From Candidatus Palauibacter scopulicola (GTDB lineage: Bacteria; Gemmatimonadota; Gemmatimonadetes; Palauibacterales; Palauibacteraceae): a stretch of 64,000 bases of DNA. The notes beneath the pieces are model-generated. The model worked only from the letters and a program-made list of their open reading frames with translations. It was not told where the DNA came from and made no database searches. Positions 34,977 through 42,441 of the stretch are shown piece after piece. The stretch lies in contig NZ_CANPWG010000013.1 of the NCBI RefSeq assembly GCF_947581915.1, positions 50,753 through 114,752 on the forward strand, given 5' to 3'. The stretch's first letter is position 1, and the number at the start of each line of letters is the position of its first letter. Position numbers and translations under genes: made by a program.

Positions 34977-36088
34977 CACCGGGCGAAGGGCAAGTCGGCG
35001 ATGTCGTACCAGTCGAGGGCTCGATCGGGAAGCCCGTCGCCATCGTCCGGGCCGACCTGCCGGTCGACCAGCACGACCAGGGTCGAGCCCAGGATGTCGA
35101 AGGCGCGGAGCCGGTCGCGGACCCGCACCGACCCGAGGTATGCGGCATTCTCGTACACGTCCAGCCAGGACCATTCGTGCTGGTCGCGCTGGGTGGCGAT
35201 CCAGTAGCGGTTGGCGGCGTCGAACAACTGCTCGCCCGCGCGCAGGTAGTAGTTCTTCGGAGTGGCGCGGTAGCGCTCCAACGCCTCGTCGGTGGCGGGC
35301 GTGCGCGGCAGACCCTGAGACCGGTTCAGGGCCAGGAGTTCCTCTTCCGTCCGGGCCACGTCCTGCTCGTTCGGGAGTTCCGGGACGTACAGCGGGGCGC
35401 GGAGCACGGTAGCGTCGCCGGTGCCGCCGACGAAGATCAGGTGCCCTTCGCAGGCCACGAACGCCCAGCCCCCGGCCGGGTCCGGGATGCCGTGGACAAC
35501 TTGCTCGCAGTCGACGTCCCACGGCCCGGGCGGCGACTCTTCCTGCCGCAGGACTTCCCCGGAGGCGAGGTCCACGTCGTACCGGGTCATCAGCGATCCG
35601 GACATCCGGCCGAGCATCACCATGAAGTCCAGCGACACGCCCGAAACCGCGGCGCCGAAGGACGGGAAGGGCTGAAACACCTCCGGCAGCATTATGTCCG
35701 ACACCCAGCCGCCCGATGGCTCGAAGACCGTGAAGCGGCCCAGGTCGGTATCCACCACGCCGACGGTTCCCGCCTCGCCGCGCGCGAGATACGCGGGATC
35801 GATAAACTCGCCGGGACCTTCGCCCTCGCGCCCGAAGACTCCGACGACGCCGCCTTCCCTCGTCACGCAGCGGATCTGCCCTTCGTAGGAGTCGATGAGG
35901 CAGGCCGTGCGCTCGTCCGCGAGCAGCGCGACTTCCTCGCTCTCGCTCAGCGGCACGGCGGCCGTGCTGATGAGTTCCGGAGTGAAAACTCCCGGGCCCG
36001 CGGCGTCATCCCGAACGCAGGCGGCGAAGAAGGCGACGACAAGGGTCAGGAGTGGAAGGCACACACCTGCACGGAGCCACTGACGCAT
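34976..36088 (-). CDS. beta-propeller lipoprotein (propeller 1)
   Basis: This 370-residue lipoprotein has the signal and lipobox 'LTLVVAFFAAC'. It does not open with 'RDSAG'. It carries propeller strands and the hallmark 'GREGEGPGEFIDPAYLARG', followed by 'VGVVDTDLGRFTVFEPSG'. The C-terminus ends with 'LPDRALDWYDIADLPFAR'. The ATG at 36088 has a GGGGGAGAG ribosome site and lies about 40 bp downstream of ECF promoter B. It is translationally coupled to propeller 2. Confidence 0.76.
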   Translation of the reverse strand: MRQWLRAGVCLPLLTLVVAFFAACVRDDAAGPGVFTPELISTAAVPLSESEEVALLADERTACLIDSYEGQIRCVTREGGVVGVFGREGEGPGEFIDPAYLARGEAGTVGVVDTDLGRFTVFEPSGGWVSDIMLPEVFQPFPSFGAAVSGVSLDFMVMLGRMSGSLMTRYDVDLASGEVLRQEESPPGPWDVDCEQVVHGIPDPAGGWAFVACEGHLIFVGGTGDATVLRAPLYVPELPNEQDVARTEEELLALNRSQGLPRTPATDEALERYRATPKNYYLRAGEQLFDAANRYWIATQRDQHEWSWLDVYENAAYLGSVRVRDRLRAFDILGSTLVVLVDRQVGPDDGDGLPDRALDWYDIADLPFAR

Positions 36089-36129
36089 GACGCTCTCCCC
36101 CAGATTCGGTTCAGTCTTGCTGAATCGGG

Positions 36130-36156
36130 GACACGGTCAGCTGCGGCTTTGGTTGC
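36130..36156 (-). promoter_or_regulatory. candidate ECF sigma promoter B (before propeller 1)
   Basis: The minus strand shows GCGCAACCAA (-35 core 36151-36156), a 16-bp spacer and GTGTC (36130-36134), the same arrangement as promoters A and C. The region also has two direct copies of TGCGCGTCAGTCC (36154-36166 and 36168-36180), the second spanning the stop codon of the upstream HEAT gene. Confidence 0.55.
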
Positions 36157-36173
36157 GCGTCAGTCCCTGCGCG

Positions 36174-37202
36174 TCAGTCCGGCTGGCCGTGGATCCATTC
36201 GGCCCAGGCCTCGACATCCGTGCCGAAGTCCTCGCCGCTGATGGCCTGGAGGAAGGTGATGGCCGGCGCGCGCGTCCCGCGGTGCTCGGCTCCCGCGTAG
36301 GCGAGCAGGAGGTCGGGTCGTTCGCGGGCCAGCCGCCGGCCGAACTCGGGTGCGATGCCCGTCGCGACGAGAACCCGCAGCGTTGTGGAGAAGTGCCACG
36401 GGTTCGTCCCGTCGAAGAGCGCCAGCAGTGGCTCTTCCGCCGGAGCCCAGTCCACCGGGCGCAGCGACTCGCCGGAGGCGGTCAGCCCCCGGAGCACGCC
36501 GCCGGCCATTGCGCCGACTCGTCCCTCCGGATCCGTCATGGAGAGGACGAGCGCGTGCCATGTCGCGTCGCGATCCGGGAAGTTGCTGAGCACGAACGCG
36601 GCGATCTCGCGCGTTTCCCACGAGGAATCCCTCTCCAGAAGTTCGAGAGCGAGGCGGTCGTCGCGCCTCCCATCCGCGCGGTCGAGCAGGCTCCACACCT
36701 CGGCAAGGGCCTCGGCGTCGACTCCCGTCCACCCGGCCACCTCGGCGGTGCGGTCGGCATCGGCCCGTGCGTAGAGCACCTGGGCGGCCAGACTCAGCAA
36801 CCCGGGGTCCTCTTCCCCCAACGCCTTCAGGCTTTCCAGGGCCTCCGGCAGGACGAGGGTGTCGCTGCCGATCGTGCGGGGGCGGACGCGCGTGGCGTCT
36901 TCCACGCCGACTACGACTGTGTAGACCTCGTCGGACCCCGTGGTGCGGTACGACATGGCCGCCGCGTCGGCGAATCCGAGGTCGCGCTCCATGACGGCCG
37001 CGCAGGCGTGGAAGGGCTGGCCGGGGGCCAGTTCCTGGATCGCGTCGAAGAGTTCGCGCGCGGTCCACTCCTGCAACCCGACGAACTCGACCGGTCCGTC
37101 GGGCCCCTCGATTACCTGGCCCAGGCTCGGCGCCGCCGTCACGGCCAGGAGCACGACCGCGACGGGCACCACGCGGCGGAGTCTCATGGGATTCGCACCC
37201 AT
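36174..37202 (-). CDS. exported HEAT-repeat-like protein 2
   Basis: This 342-residue protein has a cleavable signal ('VVPVAVVLLAVTAAPSLGQ'). The body is made of helical repeats with the HEAT/armadillo look ('SSWETREIAAFVLSNFPDRD', 'MTDPEGRVGAMAGGVLRGL' and 'TTLRVLVATGIAPEFGRRLA'). No enzymatic motif is seen. ATG at 37202 or 37187 may start it. It lies between a second HEAT protein and the propeller series in the sigma-led block and probably mediates protein contacts in the periplasm. Confidence 0.7.
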   Translation of the reverse strand: MGANPMRLRRVVPVAVVLLAVTAAPSLGQVIEGPDGPVEFVGLQEWTARELFDAIQELAPGQPFHACAAVMERDLGFADAAAMSYRTTGSDEVYTVVVGVEDATRVRPRTIGSDTLVLPEALESLKALGEEDPGLLSLAAQVLYARADADRTAEVAGWTGVDAEALAEVWSLLDRADGRRDDRLALELLERDSSWETREIAAFVLSNFPDRDATWHALVLSMTDPEGRVGAMAGGVLRGLTASGESLRPVDWAPAEEPLLALFDGTNPWHFSTTLRVLVATGIAPEFGRRLARERPDLLLAYAGAEHRGTRAPAITFLQAISGEDFGTDVEAWAEWIHGQPD

Positions 37203-37203
37203 C

Positions 37204-37249
37204 CAGGAGTCTCGGTCTCAACCACCCGGAATCGAGACGTCGACTCCTG
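37204..37249. other. imperfect hairpin between the two HEAT-protein genes
   Basis: CAGGAGTC (37204-37211) and GACTCCTG (37242-37249) are perfect complements, with further pairing of GTCTC/GAGAC inside. It lies in the 56-bp gap and overlaps the start of the downstream gene, so it could tune mRNA stability or initiation. No U-tract is present. Confidence 0.35.
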
Positions 37250-37258
37250 TGAAGCGTC

Positions 37259-39109
37259 TCATCCGGGCCGCTTCGGCACCGTATCGGTGGCCGGAGAAGG
37301 CAGTGTATCCGCGACCGGAGGGCGCAGCAATTCGAGGAGGAAGTCCACCGCTTCTTCGGATCCCGTGCGGCCGAGCCAGTAGATACCGCGCTCCCGCACC
37401 TCATGGTCGGGTTCGTTGCGGATCAGTTCCATCAGCACCCGAGGGACTTCGGAGTCGGCATCGGCCCGCTCGAAGATGGCGTAGATGGCCTGCATCTTCA
37501 GGAAGGGCTCCGAAATCTCTCCGTACAGGTCGGCGAGGTACGCCACCGTCACCGTCGGGTGACCCGCCCATGCGGTGAAGGCTTCCTCGCGCACGTCTTC
37601 GGACTCCTCCGTGTCGAAGGCAACGGAGCGCGCCCAGGCAGCCGTCTCCATGTCCTCTTCTTCGCGCACTCTTGGTTGCACGGCGCGGAGCACGGACTCC
37701 TTGAGGTCATCCGAATCGAGTCGTTCGTAGAGCGGAATAAAGGCGGCGGCTTGCACGTCATCCCGACGGCCCACCGCTCTGATCGCCGCGTTGCGGATAC
37801 TCTCCGACTTGGAATCATCGAGGGCCGCGTTGACGAGCGCATTCACGGCGCCGTTGCGGAGTCCGTACTGCATCCAGGCGGCACCGGCTGTCGTCCCCTC
37901 GAACTCACTCCTGCGGAGGGCTTCGATCGCATCGCTCTGCATGGCGTAGTCGTCCGAGTCCTCAAGCGTCTGCTTGAGCACCTGGTACGCATCCCAGGAG
38001 TCGAAACGCCACATTTCCTGAAGCGCGTGCCTGCGGACGGACCTCTCCGAATGGGTCTCGAAGATGCCGAGGAGTACGTCCTCGGCTTCCTCGGTTCCCT
38101 GTCTCGCGACGAATTGGACCGCCTCCTCGTGCAGCCGCGGCGAACACTCGTCGTCACGGGCCAGGACATCGCGAAGCACCTGCATCCGGTTGATCTCGTT
38201 CTCGTAGCGCATGACCGCTTCGAGCGCCGCCAACTGCACCGACACGTCGTCGCACGTCCCCCGCTCCTGCGACGCGTTGGGCCAGGCCTCCTGGTATTCC
38301 GCCCGCTGCCAATCGACCCGCAGCAGATCGACGTCCAAGGCCAGCCGCTGGTAGTCCGCCACCTGCCGCTCGAAATCGGTGATGCTCTCCGCGGACTCCG
38401 CCAATCGCTGGAGGTAGTCCGGCGCGTCCGCCGCGTCCTGTGCGTCCGGCTCGCCCTGAGCCTCACCCATCAAGACGGCCAGCGAATCGGCGGCCACCGA
38501 GTCCGGCACAGCCGTCAGGTCGGCCACTCGTACGGGAAGCGTGACGGTGCGGCCCGCCACCTCCATGGGCATCACGCGAAAGCCGGGCGTCGTGGCGGCG
38601 ACGTCGAGCGTCTCCTCCGCCTCGCGCAGCAGCCGCTCCGCATCGCCGGCGTCGCCCTGAGACGCGAGCTGGCCTCGGATCTCGAATTGCAGGGCCCGCG
38701 CGTCGTGGTACAGCCGCCCGGCCTGCCTATGCATTCGAGGATCGGCCGGGCGCGCCTCGGGGAATCCGACCGTGAGTATTTCGAGCAGCAACTGCGCCTC
38801 GGCCAGGTCGCCGAGGCGATAGCGGGCGAACGCCTCCCAGTAGTAGGAATCGGGCTCGAACGGGGGCGTCGTCAGGGCGGATTCGGTCCGCACCGCCTGG
38901 AAGAGCGCCACCGCGCGTTCGAACTCCTCCGCGTTGATGGCGCGGCGTGCCTCGAGGAATCGCGCCACCTCTTCCTGCTGGACAGTCTGCGCGGCAAGGG
39001 TCTCCGCCCCGAGCACGGGCAGCGCATCGCGCGCGGGCGCGGCGTCCACGATCGCGAGGCCGGCCAGCAGCAGCCCGGTCCACGTCAGGTGTCTTACGCG
39101 ATTATTCAT
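37259..39109 (-). CDS. exported HEAT-repeat/TPR-like protein 1
   Basis: This 616-residue protein has an N-terminal signal ('LTWTGLLLAGLAIVDAAPA'). A first part is TPR-like ('EEFERAVALFQAVRTES' and 'YYWEAFARYRLGDLAEAQLL'). A central linker with 'ADAPDYLQRLAESAES' follows, then at least six HEAT-type repeats ('SERSVRRHALQEMWRFDSWD', 'DSKSESIRNAAIRAVGRRDD' and 'EPDHEVRERGIYWLGRTGSE'). It ends in a Pro/Thr tail. A GGAGG site precedes the ATG. It is co-oriented behind the sigma/anti-sigma pair, a placement seen for HEAT proteins that follow anti-sigma genes. Confidence 0.78.
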   Translation of the reverse strand: MNNRVRHLTWTGLLLAGLAIVDAAPARDALPVLGAETLAAQTVQQEEVARFLEARRAINAEEFERAVALFQAVRTESALTTPPFEPDSYYWEAFARYRLGDLAEAQLLLEILTVGFPEARPADPRMHRQAGRLYHDARALQFEIRGQLASQGDAGDAERLLREAEETLDVAATTPGFRVMPMEVAGRTVTLPVRVADLTAVPDSVAADSLAVLMGEAQGEPDAQDAADAPDYLQRLAESAESITDFERQVADYQRLALDVDLLRVDWQRAEYQEAWPNASQERGTCDDVSVQLAALEAVMRYENEINRMQVLRDVLARDDECSPRLHEEAVQFVARQGTEEAEDVLLGIFETHSERSVRRHALQEMWRFDSWDAYQVLKQTLEDSDDYAMQSDAIEALRRSEFEGTTAGAAWMQYGLRNGAVNALVNAALDDSKSESIRNAAIRAVGRRDDVQAAAFIPLYERLDSDDLKESVLRAVQPRVREEEDMETAAWARSVAFDTEESEDVREEAFTAWAGHPTVTVAYLADLYGEISEPFLKMQAIYAIFERADADSEVPRVLMELIRNEPDHEVRERGIYWLGRTGSEEAVDFLLELLRPPVADTLPSPATDTVPKRPG

Positions 39110-39133
39110 ATCATGCCTCCATACGGTTCATTC

Positions 39134-39169
39134 ACGTGCCGCTTCATGTGCCGCCTCATGTGCCGCTCA
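39134..39169. repeat. 12-bp tandem repeat (three units) in an intergenic/3' end region
   Basis: Three near-identical 12-bp units of the type acgtgccgcttc / atgtgccgcctc / atgtgccgctca span the anti-sigma stop and the leader of the HEAT gene. Each unit offers an in-frame TGA on the minus strand, so unit number could alter the anti-sigma C-terminus only slightly. Confidence 0.5.
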
Positions 39170-40247
39170 CGGACCGGAGCCGCATCAGCGTCCCCTGCCG
39201 TTCCACGCTCTCGCGGGCCAGTTCGCGCTCGAAGTCCGGGGCGTCCGGGCCGAGGCGCGCGATCTGCACGAGGACGAGTTCGAGGTCCTGCAGCAGCGCG
39301 CGCTCCCGCTGGCCTTCCGCGGCGGGCGTGCTGAGCAGCGAACGGGTCTCGACCAGGAACTCGCGCGCCCACCTGGCCAGATCGCGCTGCGATTCGTCGG
39401 TTCCGATATCCGTGCGGAACGCGACGAGCAGGGCCTGGGTCCGGTCCAGGTGACGCGAGATCCGGGACATGTCGTATTCGGCGGCGGCGTCTCGGAGCGG
39501 CGGGTCCGCTTCGGGCCGGCCCGGGGTCGCGGCCGGGGCCGCGGCCGGCGGCGGATCGGCCGCGGCGAACTGCCGGTTCGTCTCCAGCGGCTCCTCGAGG
39601 ACGGAGAGCGCCAGCGCTTCCTCGGCGGCCGTCGGCGCGAGGGGCCCGGAGTCGGTGGCGGCGACCGACATCGGTGCCGCCGTCACCGGTGCCGCCGTGG
39701 TCGGTGCCGTCGTCGTCGCGGCGACGGTTTCCGGCTCGGCGAGCACCGGGAGCTGGGCGCCACGGTCGAGCGCCACGGCCAGCGCGACCGAAGCGGCGAC
39801 GGCGCCCGTCAGCCACACGGTCGTCCGGCCGGGCCGCCGCCCGAACGTCCGGGCCACGACCAGCCGCAGCGGGCCGCGGGCCGCCGTGCGCGCGCCGGGG
39901 TCCTCCGGCTGCCGCGCGACCCACTCCGCCTCCCACTCCGCCTCGATGCGTTCCCACATCGCCTCGCGCGGCGCGGGCGGCGGGTCGTGGTAGCCCAGCA
40001 CATCGAACGGGCGATCGACGACCCCGCCGGCGCCGGGCAAGCCGTCCCCGAGGTCCACGGCCGCGTCCGAGGCGTCGTCCGTCACGCCCGGAGAGACAGG
40101 CTTCGCCGCCGCCCCGAGCCGCGCCTCGATCCCGGCCCACATGGCCTCTGCCGGGGCTTCCGGCGGGTCGTGGTAGTCGGCCGCCTCCCGGCGGACGAAC
40201 CGGGCGAAGCGGCTCGCGTCGTCCATGCGATCCTTCAGCATGCCCAT
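39156..40247 (-). CDS. putative anti-sigma factor, single-span, with duplicated motif
   Basis: This is a 363-residue protein. The cytoplasmic N-terminal part (residues 1-140) carries two copies of an 18-residue motif: YHDPPEAPAEAMWAGIEA (25-42) and YHDPPPAPREAMWERIEA (86-103), 14 of 18 identical. One transmembrane helix ('TTVWLTGAVAASVALAVAL', about 143-160) leads to an Ala/Thr/Pro-rich periplasmic linker and a helical C-terminus. The gene overlaps the ECF sigma gene by 13 bp at the 40247 ATG (40241 is an alternative). Topology and position make it the anti-sigma. No zinc-binding HxxxCxxC is visible, so it is not a ZAS-type protein. Confidence 0.7.
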   Translation of the reverse strand: MGMLKDRMDDASRFARFVRREAADYHDPPEAPAEAMWAGIEARLGAAAKPVSPGVTDDASDAAVDLGDGLPGAGGVVDRPFDVLGYHDPPPAPREAMWERIEAEWEAEWVARQPEDPGARTAARGPLRLVVARTFGRRPGRTTVWLTGAVAASVALAVALDRGAQLPVLAEPETVAATTTAPTTAAPVTAAPMSVAATDSGPLAPTAAEEALALSVLEEPLETNRQFAAADPPPAAAPAATPGRPEADPPLRDAAAEYDMSRISRHLDRTQALLVAFRTDIGTDESQRDLARWAREFLVETRSLLSTPAAEGQRERALLQDLELVLVQIARLGPDAPDFERELARESVERQGTLMRLRSVSGT

Positions 40248-40777
40248 TCTCCCGCGAAATCCGCGAGCTTCTCCCGCAGGCGGCTGCGCGCGCGGAAGAG
40301 CTGCGACTTGGACGTCCCGGCCTTGATGCCGAGCATCGCCCCGATCTCCTCGTGCGTGTAGCCCTCGAGGTCGTGCAGCAGGAAGACGGTGCGATAGCCG
40401 GCGGGAAGCTCGTCGATGGCGCGGTGCAGCCGCTCCTTGACGTCGGGTTCGAGGCCGTGCACCCCGCGGGTCGAGCGCAGGTCCTCGTGCAGCGCGGTCT
40501 CGCGGCTGCGAAAGCGCTTCACCTTGCGGAGCCCGTTCAGCGACACGGTCGTGGCGATCGATCCCAGCCACGTCCCGAACGCGGCCTCGCCGCGAAACGT
40601 GTCGATCTTCGTGAACGCCCGCACGAACGTCTCCTGCGTGAAATCCTGGGCGAGATGGTCCTCGCCCGCGAACCGGTAGCAGATCCGGAACACGCGGTCG
40701 ACGTGCGCGTCGTACAACGCGCGCGCCGCGTCCTGGTCTCCGTCCCTGAGCCGCTGAATGAGTTGCGGTTCCGTCAC
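40235..40777 (-). CDS. ECF-family RNA polymerase sigma factor
   Basis: This 180-residue sigma-70-family factor has region 2 'ALYDAHVDRVFRICYRFAG', 'AQDFTQETFVRAFTKID' and 'FGTWLGSIATTVSLNGLRK', and region 4 'ELPAGYRTVFLLHDLEGYTH' and 'GTSKSQLFRARSRLREKL'. I start at the GTG at 40777 because the open frame beyond it is Arg/Pro-rich and contains the candidate promoter. The ECF promoter copy upstream suggests autoregulation. The downstream anti-sigma overlaps it by 13 bp. Confidence 0.92.
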   Translation of the reverse strand: MTEPQLIQRLRDGDQDAARALYDAHVDRVFRICYRFAGEDHLAQDFTQETFVRAFTKIDTFRGEAAFGTWLGSIATTVSLNGLRKVKRFRSRETALHEDLRSTRGVHGLEPDVKERLHRAIDELPAGYRTVFLLHDLEGYTHEEIGAMLGIKAGTSKSQLFRARSRLREKLADFAGEWAC

Positions 40778-40835
40778 CGTGCCGGGGTCTCCGGGTACAC
40801 GTCGGTTCTTCCGCTTCTTCTGCTTCTGGACCGGT

Positions 40836-40861
40836 GACACAGGCAACCGGGGATTGGTTGC
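40836..40861 (-). promoter_or_regulatory. candidate autoregulatory ECF promoter C (before sigma gene)
   Basis: The minus strand shows GCGCAACCAA (-35 core 40856-40861), a 15-bp spacer and GTGTC (40836-40840), followed by CACC. A second GCGCAACC lies 15 bp further upstream (core 40871-40876) as part of a 15-bp tandem repeat (40849-40863, 40864-40878). The sigma GTG is about 60 bp downstream of the -10. It matches promoters A and B. Confidence 0.58.
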
Positions 40862-40934
40862 GCGGGGATCGGTTGCGCGTGGATCGGGCGGACCGCCGGA
40901 GGGTGAATCGACGGGCGGACCCGGGGGACGACCG

Positions 40935-40960
40935 GGCCGCGGCGACGATGCGCCGCGGCC
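40935..40960. other. strong hairpin between rocD and the sigma gene
   Basis: GGCCGCGGCG, a 6-base loop and CGCCGCGGCC form a perfect 10-bp stem. Together with a second stem at 40981-41003 it lies downstream of the rocD stop on the minus strand. It may add to transcription termination that insulates the sigma operon. Confidence 0.4.
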
Positions 40961-40980
40961 GGTCGACCGGAGGAGAGCTT

Positions 40981-41003
40981 CCGGGAGCGGCCGAGGCTCC
41001 CGG
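40981..41003 (-). terminator. terminator-like hairpin after rocD
   Basis: CCGGGAGC and GCTCCCGG form an 8-bp perfect stem with a 7-base loop, 16 bp past the rocD stop. A clear U-run is lacking, so Rho-independent action is uncertain. Confidence 0.4.
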
Positions 41004-41019
41004 TCAGGCGCCGAGCCGG

Positions 41020-42237
41020 CTAGGCGACGGCGACCGCCGCGCCCTCCAGCACCTCGGCGATGTTCTCCAGCGCCCATTCCAGGCTCGCCTTCTCGATCGT
41101 GAGCGGAGGCGCGAACCGGATCACCTGCTCGTGCGTCTCCTTGGCGAGGATCCCGCGCGCCTGCAGCGCCTCGCAGAACGGACGCGCCGACCCCGACTCG
41201 TCCCGCACGACCACGCCGATGAACAGGCCCCGCCCGCGCACGTGGTCCACGTGCCGCGAGTCGATCGCCTCCAGTTCTCCCTTGAACCAGGAGCCCAGTT
41301 CATTCGAGCGCCCCGGCAGGTCCTCGTCCCGGATCACATCCAGCGCCGCCATCCCCACGGCCGCGCCGAGCGGATTCCCGCCGAACGTCGAGCCGTGGTC
41401 TCCCGGATGGAAGACGTCCATGATCGCCGAGTTGGCGAGGATCCCGGAGACGGGGAACACGCCCCCGCCGAGCGCCTTCCCGACGATCATGATGTCGCCG
41501 CGATCCGCCTCCCAGTCGGCGCAGAACAGCTTGCCCGTCCGCCCCAGGCCCGTCTGGATCTCGTCGTTGATCATGAGGACGCCGTTCGTCCGGCAGATTT
41601 CCAGCGCCCGCGCATAGAAGCCGTCGGGCGGCACCACCACGCCCGCCTCTCCCTGGATGGGCTCGACGAGGAAGCCGACGGTGTTCGGCGTGATCGCCGC
41701 CTCGAGCGCGTCCGCGTCGCCGTAGGGAATCGGCACGAAGCCCGGCGTGAAGGGACCGAACCCGAATGTGGATCCCTCATCCGAGGAAAAGCCGACGATG
41801 GTCGTCGTCCGACCGTGGAAGTTCTGCTCGCAGACGATGATCTCGGCCCGGTCCTCGGCCACGCCCTTCACGGTGTAGCCCCACTTGCGGGCCGCCTTGA
41901 TCGCGGTCTCCACGCCCTCGGCGCCGGTGTTCATCGGCAGCGCGCGCTCGAACCCGGTCATCTCGCACAACTGCTGGAGGAACGGGCCCATGCGGTCGTT
42001 GTGGAAGGCGCGCGACGTGAGCGTGAGCTTCTCCGCCTGCGCGCGCAGCGCCTCGATGATGCGGGGGTGGCGGTGTCCCTGGTTCACCGCGGAATAGGCG
42101 CTCAGCATGTCGAGATACCGGCGGCCCTCCACGTCCCACACCCACTCGCCCTCGCCGCGCTCGAGCACGACGGGAAGCGGGTGGTAGTTGTGCGCGCTCC
42201 ACGTGTCGACCTGAGAGATGTAATCGGTGGTGTTCAT
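41020..42237 (-). CDS. rocD: ornithine aminotransferase
   Basis: This 405-residue class-III PLP aminotransferase converts ornithine and 2-oxoglutarate to glutamate semialdehyde and glutamate. It carries 'DYISQVDTWSAHNYHPLPVV' at the N-terminus, diagnostic for OAT. It also has 'NTGAEGVETAIKAARKWGY', 'EQNFHGRTTTIVGFS', 'EPIQGEAGVVVPPDG', 'LMINDEIQTGLGRTGKLF' with the PLP-contact Asp, and 'GDIMIVGKALGGGVFPVS' with the PLP lysine. It links arginine/ornithine to proline and glutamate metabolism. A 13-bp tandem repeat and a small hairpin lie just upstream of the start. Confidence 0.93.
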   Translation of the reverse strand: MNTTDYISQVDTWSAHNYHPLPVVLERGEGEWVWDVEGRRYLDMLSAYSAVNQGHRHPRIIEALRAQAEKLTLTSRAFHNDRMGPFLQQLCEMTGFERALPMNTGAEGVETAIKAARKWGYTVKGVAEDRAEIIVCEQNFHGRTTTIVGFSSDEGSTFGFGPFTPGFVPIPYGDADALEAAITPNTVGFLVEPIQGEAGVVVPPDGFYARALEICRTNGVLMINDEIQTGLGRTGKLFCADWEADRGDIMIVGKALGGGVFPVSGILANSAIMDVFHPGDHGSTFGGNPLGAAVGMAALDVIRDEDLPGRSNELGSWFKGELEAIDSRHVDHVRGRGLFIGVVVRDESGSARPFCEALQARGILAKETHEQVIRFAPPLTIEKASLEWALENIAEVLEGAAVAVA

Positions 42238-42246
42238 CGCTTCCTC

Positions 42247-42284
42247 ATTGGGCTACCGAATTGGGCTGCCGAGCAATCCTCGGC
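42247..42284 (-). other. 13-bp tandem repeat plus hairpin in the rocD leader
   Basis: ATTGGGCTACCGA (42247-42259) and ATTGGGCTGCCGA (42260-42272) are adjacent direct copies with one difference. GCCGAG-CAATC-CTCGGC (42268-42284) forms a short perfect hairpin. Both lie within 50 bp upstream of the rocD ATG and could be regulatory. The rest of the 204-bp rocD/trpE gap shows nothing I recognise. Confidence 0.35.
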
Positions 42285-42441
42285 CTGCGGTTGGATCTGA
42301 ACCCCGTCGGGGGATGGGAGCCGTCCTCGCCGGATCGAACCGGACCTGAGAGAGTAGACGAAAGGCCTACGCCCGACAAGGTGATCCGGGCGCGTGTCCC
42401 CGTCGGTCCCCGTCCCCCCGGCGGGCTGCTACCTTGGGCGC

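Noticed and set aside
40235..41077. 280-residue version of the ECF sigma factor
   Set aside because: The extra 100 residues are low-complexity and include the candidate promoter C. The GTG at 40777 gives normal ECF length.
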